Of a stretch of DNA of 33,506 bases, positions 32,590 through 33,506 are shown piece after piece. Made by a program: the position numbers and the translations under genes. Below the pieces are notes generated by a model. It worked only from the letters and a program-made list of their open reading frames with translations. It ran no database searches and was not told where the DNA came from. Source of the DNA: Bifidobacterium breve (lineage in GTDB: Bacteria > Cyanobacteriota > Cyanobacteriia > PCC-6307 > Cyanobiaceae); NCBI GenBank assembly GCA_943325005.2, contig CALPNT020000009.1, forward strand, positions 1 through 33,506, in the 5' to 3' direction. Position 1 is the first letter of the stretch, and the number at the start of each line of letters is the position of its first letter.

Positions 32590-33506
32590 ATGCCACGGCG
32601 ACGGCTAGCCCCGGCCCTGGCCGCAGCGGCGATCGGCGTTGGTGTGGCCCTCGGCCAATCGGCCCTGGAGGCCGGCCTCGACGGCCTGCTGCCCGATGCC
32701 GATCGGATCAGTGCCTTCAACCGCCCCGGCACCCTCACCATCCTCGACACCAATGGCAAGGTGGTGGTCAAGGAAGGACCGGCCACCCGCGAAAAACTCA
32801 GCACCGGCAACATGCCCCTGCTGATCCAGCGCGCCTTCGTCGCCGCCGAAGACCGTCGCTTCTATCAGCACGACGGCATTGATCTGCTGGGCATCAGTCG
32901 CGCCATGCTTCGCAACATGAGCCGAGGATCGGTGGAAGAGGGTGCCAGCACGATCACCCAGCAACTGGCTCGCACGGTCTTTCTCAGCCAGGACCGCACC
33001 CTGATCCGCAAGCTCAAGGAAGCTCTGCTCGCCGGCAAGATCGAACGCCAGCTCAGCAAGGAGCAGATCCTTGAGCAGTACCTCAACCTTGTTTATCTGG
33101 GCTCCAGCGCCTACGGCGTTGCCGATGCGGCCTGGGTCTACTTCGCCAAGACCCCCGAGCAGCTGACCCTGCCGGAGGCCGCGCTGATCGCCGGGCTGCC
33201 GCCAGCCCCTTCGGTCTATTCACCGCTGGTCAATCCCGATCTAGCCCTCAGTCGCCGTCGCACCGTGTTACGGCGGATGCGGGAAGTGGGCTACATCGAT
33301 GACATCCAGCTCGATCGGGCCGATGCGGCCCCCCTGGGCCTCAAACCGGCCGAACCTAAATACTTCGCCAACCCCGCTCCCTGGTTCACCAGCTGGCTGG
33401 AGCAAGAATTGCCTGGGGTGCTCAGCAAGGAGCAGCTGGAGGTGGGCGGCCTGACCATCCGCAGCGGCCTGAACAAAGACTGGCAGGCCCAGGCCCAGGC
33501 AACGAT
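32590..33506 (+). CDS. Class A penicillin-binding protein, 3' end beyond window
   Basis: 305 codons are visible from ATG 32590, with no stop before the window edge. A short N-terminal membrane anchor (about 8-24) is followed by a glycosyltransferase family 51 domain (about 60-235). Its catalytic Glu is Glu87 in AAEDRRFYQHDGID, with GASTITQQLARTVFL, then KIERQLSKEQILEQYLN and GLPPAPSVYSP. This domain polymerises lipid II into glycan chains outside the membrane. The transpeptidase domain should follow beyond the window. It resembles PBP1A-type proteins. The gap after chlG is 68 bp, same strand. Confidence 0.88.
   Translation, partial: MPRRRLAPALAAAAIGVGVALGQSALEAGLDGLLPDADRISAFNRPGTLTILDTNGKVVVKEGPATREKLSTGNMPLLIQRAFVAAEDRRFYQHDGIDLLGISRAMLRNMSRGSVEEGASTITQQLARTVFLSQDRTLIRKLKEALLAGKIERQLSKEQILEQYLNLVYLGSSAYGVADAAWVYFAKTPEQLTLPEAALIAGLPPAPSVYSPLVNPDLALSRRRTVLRRMREVGYIDDIQLDRADAAPLGLKPAEPKYFANPAPWFTSWLEQELPGVLSKEQLEVGGLTIRSGLNKDWQAQAQAT

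Overview
The window is GC-rich, densely packed chromosomal DNA from a cyanobacterium. It carries a chlorophyll synthase (chlG), a phycobilisome rod linker, a cytochrome b6f PetP-type protein, a plant-type [2Fe-2S] ferredoxin, a phylloquinone-type MenG methyltransferase and several small cyanobacteria-specific families (DUF2808, DUF7219-like, DUF2862). A CRP-like gene placed directly before phoB-phoR resembles the ptrA-phoBR neighbourhood of marine picocyanobacteria, so a Synechococcus/Cyanobium-type organism is the best inference. No rRNA, tRNA, CRISPR array, transposase or integrase was found.

Layout. Bases 1-6500 look accessory. They hold a 3'-truncated AraC-family regulator, a divergent CheB-CheR-PAS fusion protein without a kinase domain, two small ribbon-helix-helix-like proteins, and about 1 kb with only weak gene remnants. 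Bases 6533-8227 encode an ArnT-like membrane glycosyltransferase. Bases 8550-17045 form a phosphate neighbourhood: a small DUF7219-like gene, a CHAD-domain (polyphosphate-associated) protein, pstS, a ptrA-like CRP regulator, phoB and phoR. This stretch is interrupted by a stand-alone phycobilisome linker, an Ala/Pro-rich membrane protein and a hypothetical gene. Candidate Pho boxes (8-bp direct repeats with an 11-bp period) precede CHAD, pstS and the CRP gene, and another faces the DUF7219-like gene.

An aminotransferase follows at 17078-18352. Next is a minus-strand cassette of four genes (exbB, two exbD-like genes and a TonB-like gene), each overlapping the next by 4 bp. From 20690 on come cysK, ferredoxin, glutathione reductase (minus strand), an amt-PII operon (minus strand), a GST-family protein, DUF2808, DUF427, a small conserved protein, menG with a small membrane protein, hisF, petP, chlG, and the start of a class A penicillin-binding protein that leaves the window.

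How the genes fit together. PhoR-PhoB with the CRP-like regulator probably controls PstS uptake and possibly polyphosphate handling through the CHAD protein. Amt and its linked PII protein handle ammonium. This PII lacks both known T-loop modification residues (Asn at 49, Phe at 51). CysK, Gor and the GST-family protein suit sulfur and thiol metabolism. ChlG, PetP, ferredoxin, MenG and the linker serve photosynthesis. The items most worth a second look are the divergent ExbB/ExbD/ExbD/TonB-like cassette, the unmodifiable PII, and the set of Pho-box-like repeats.
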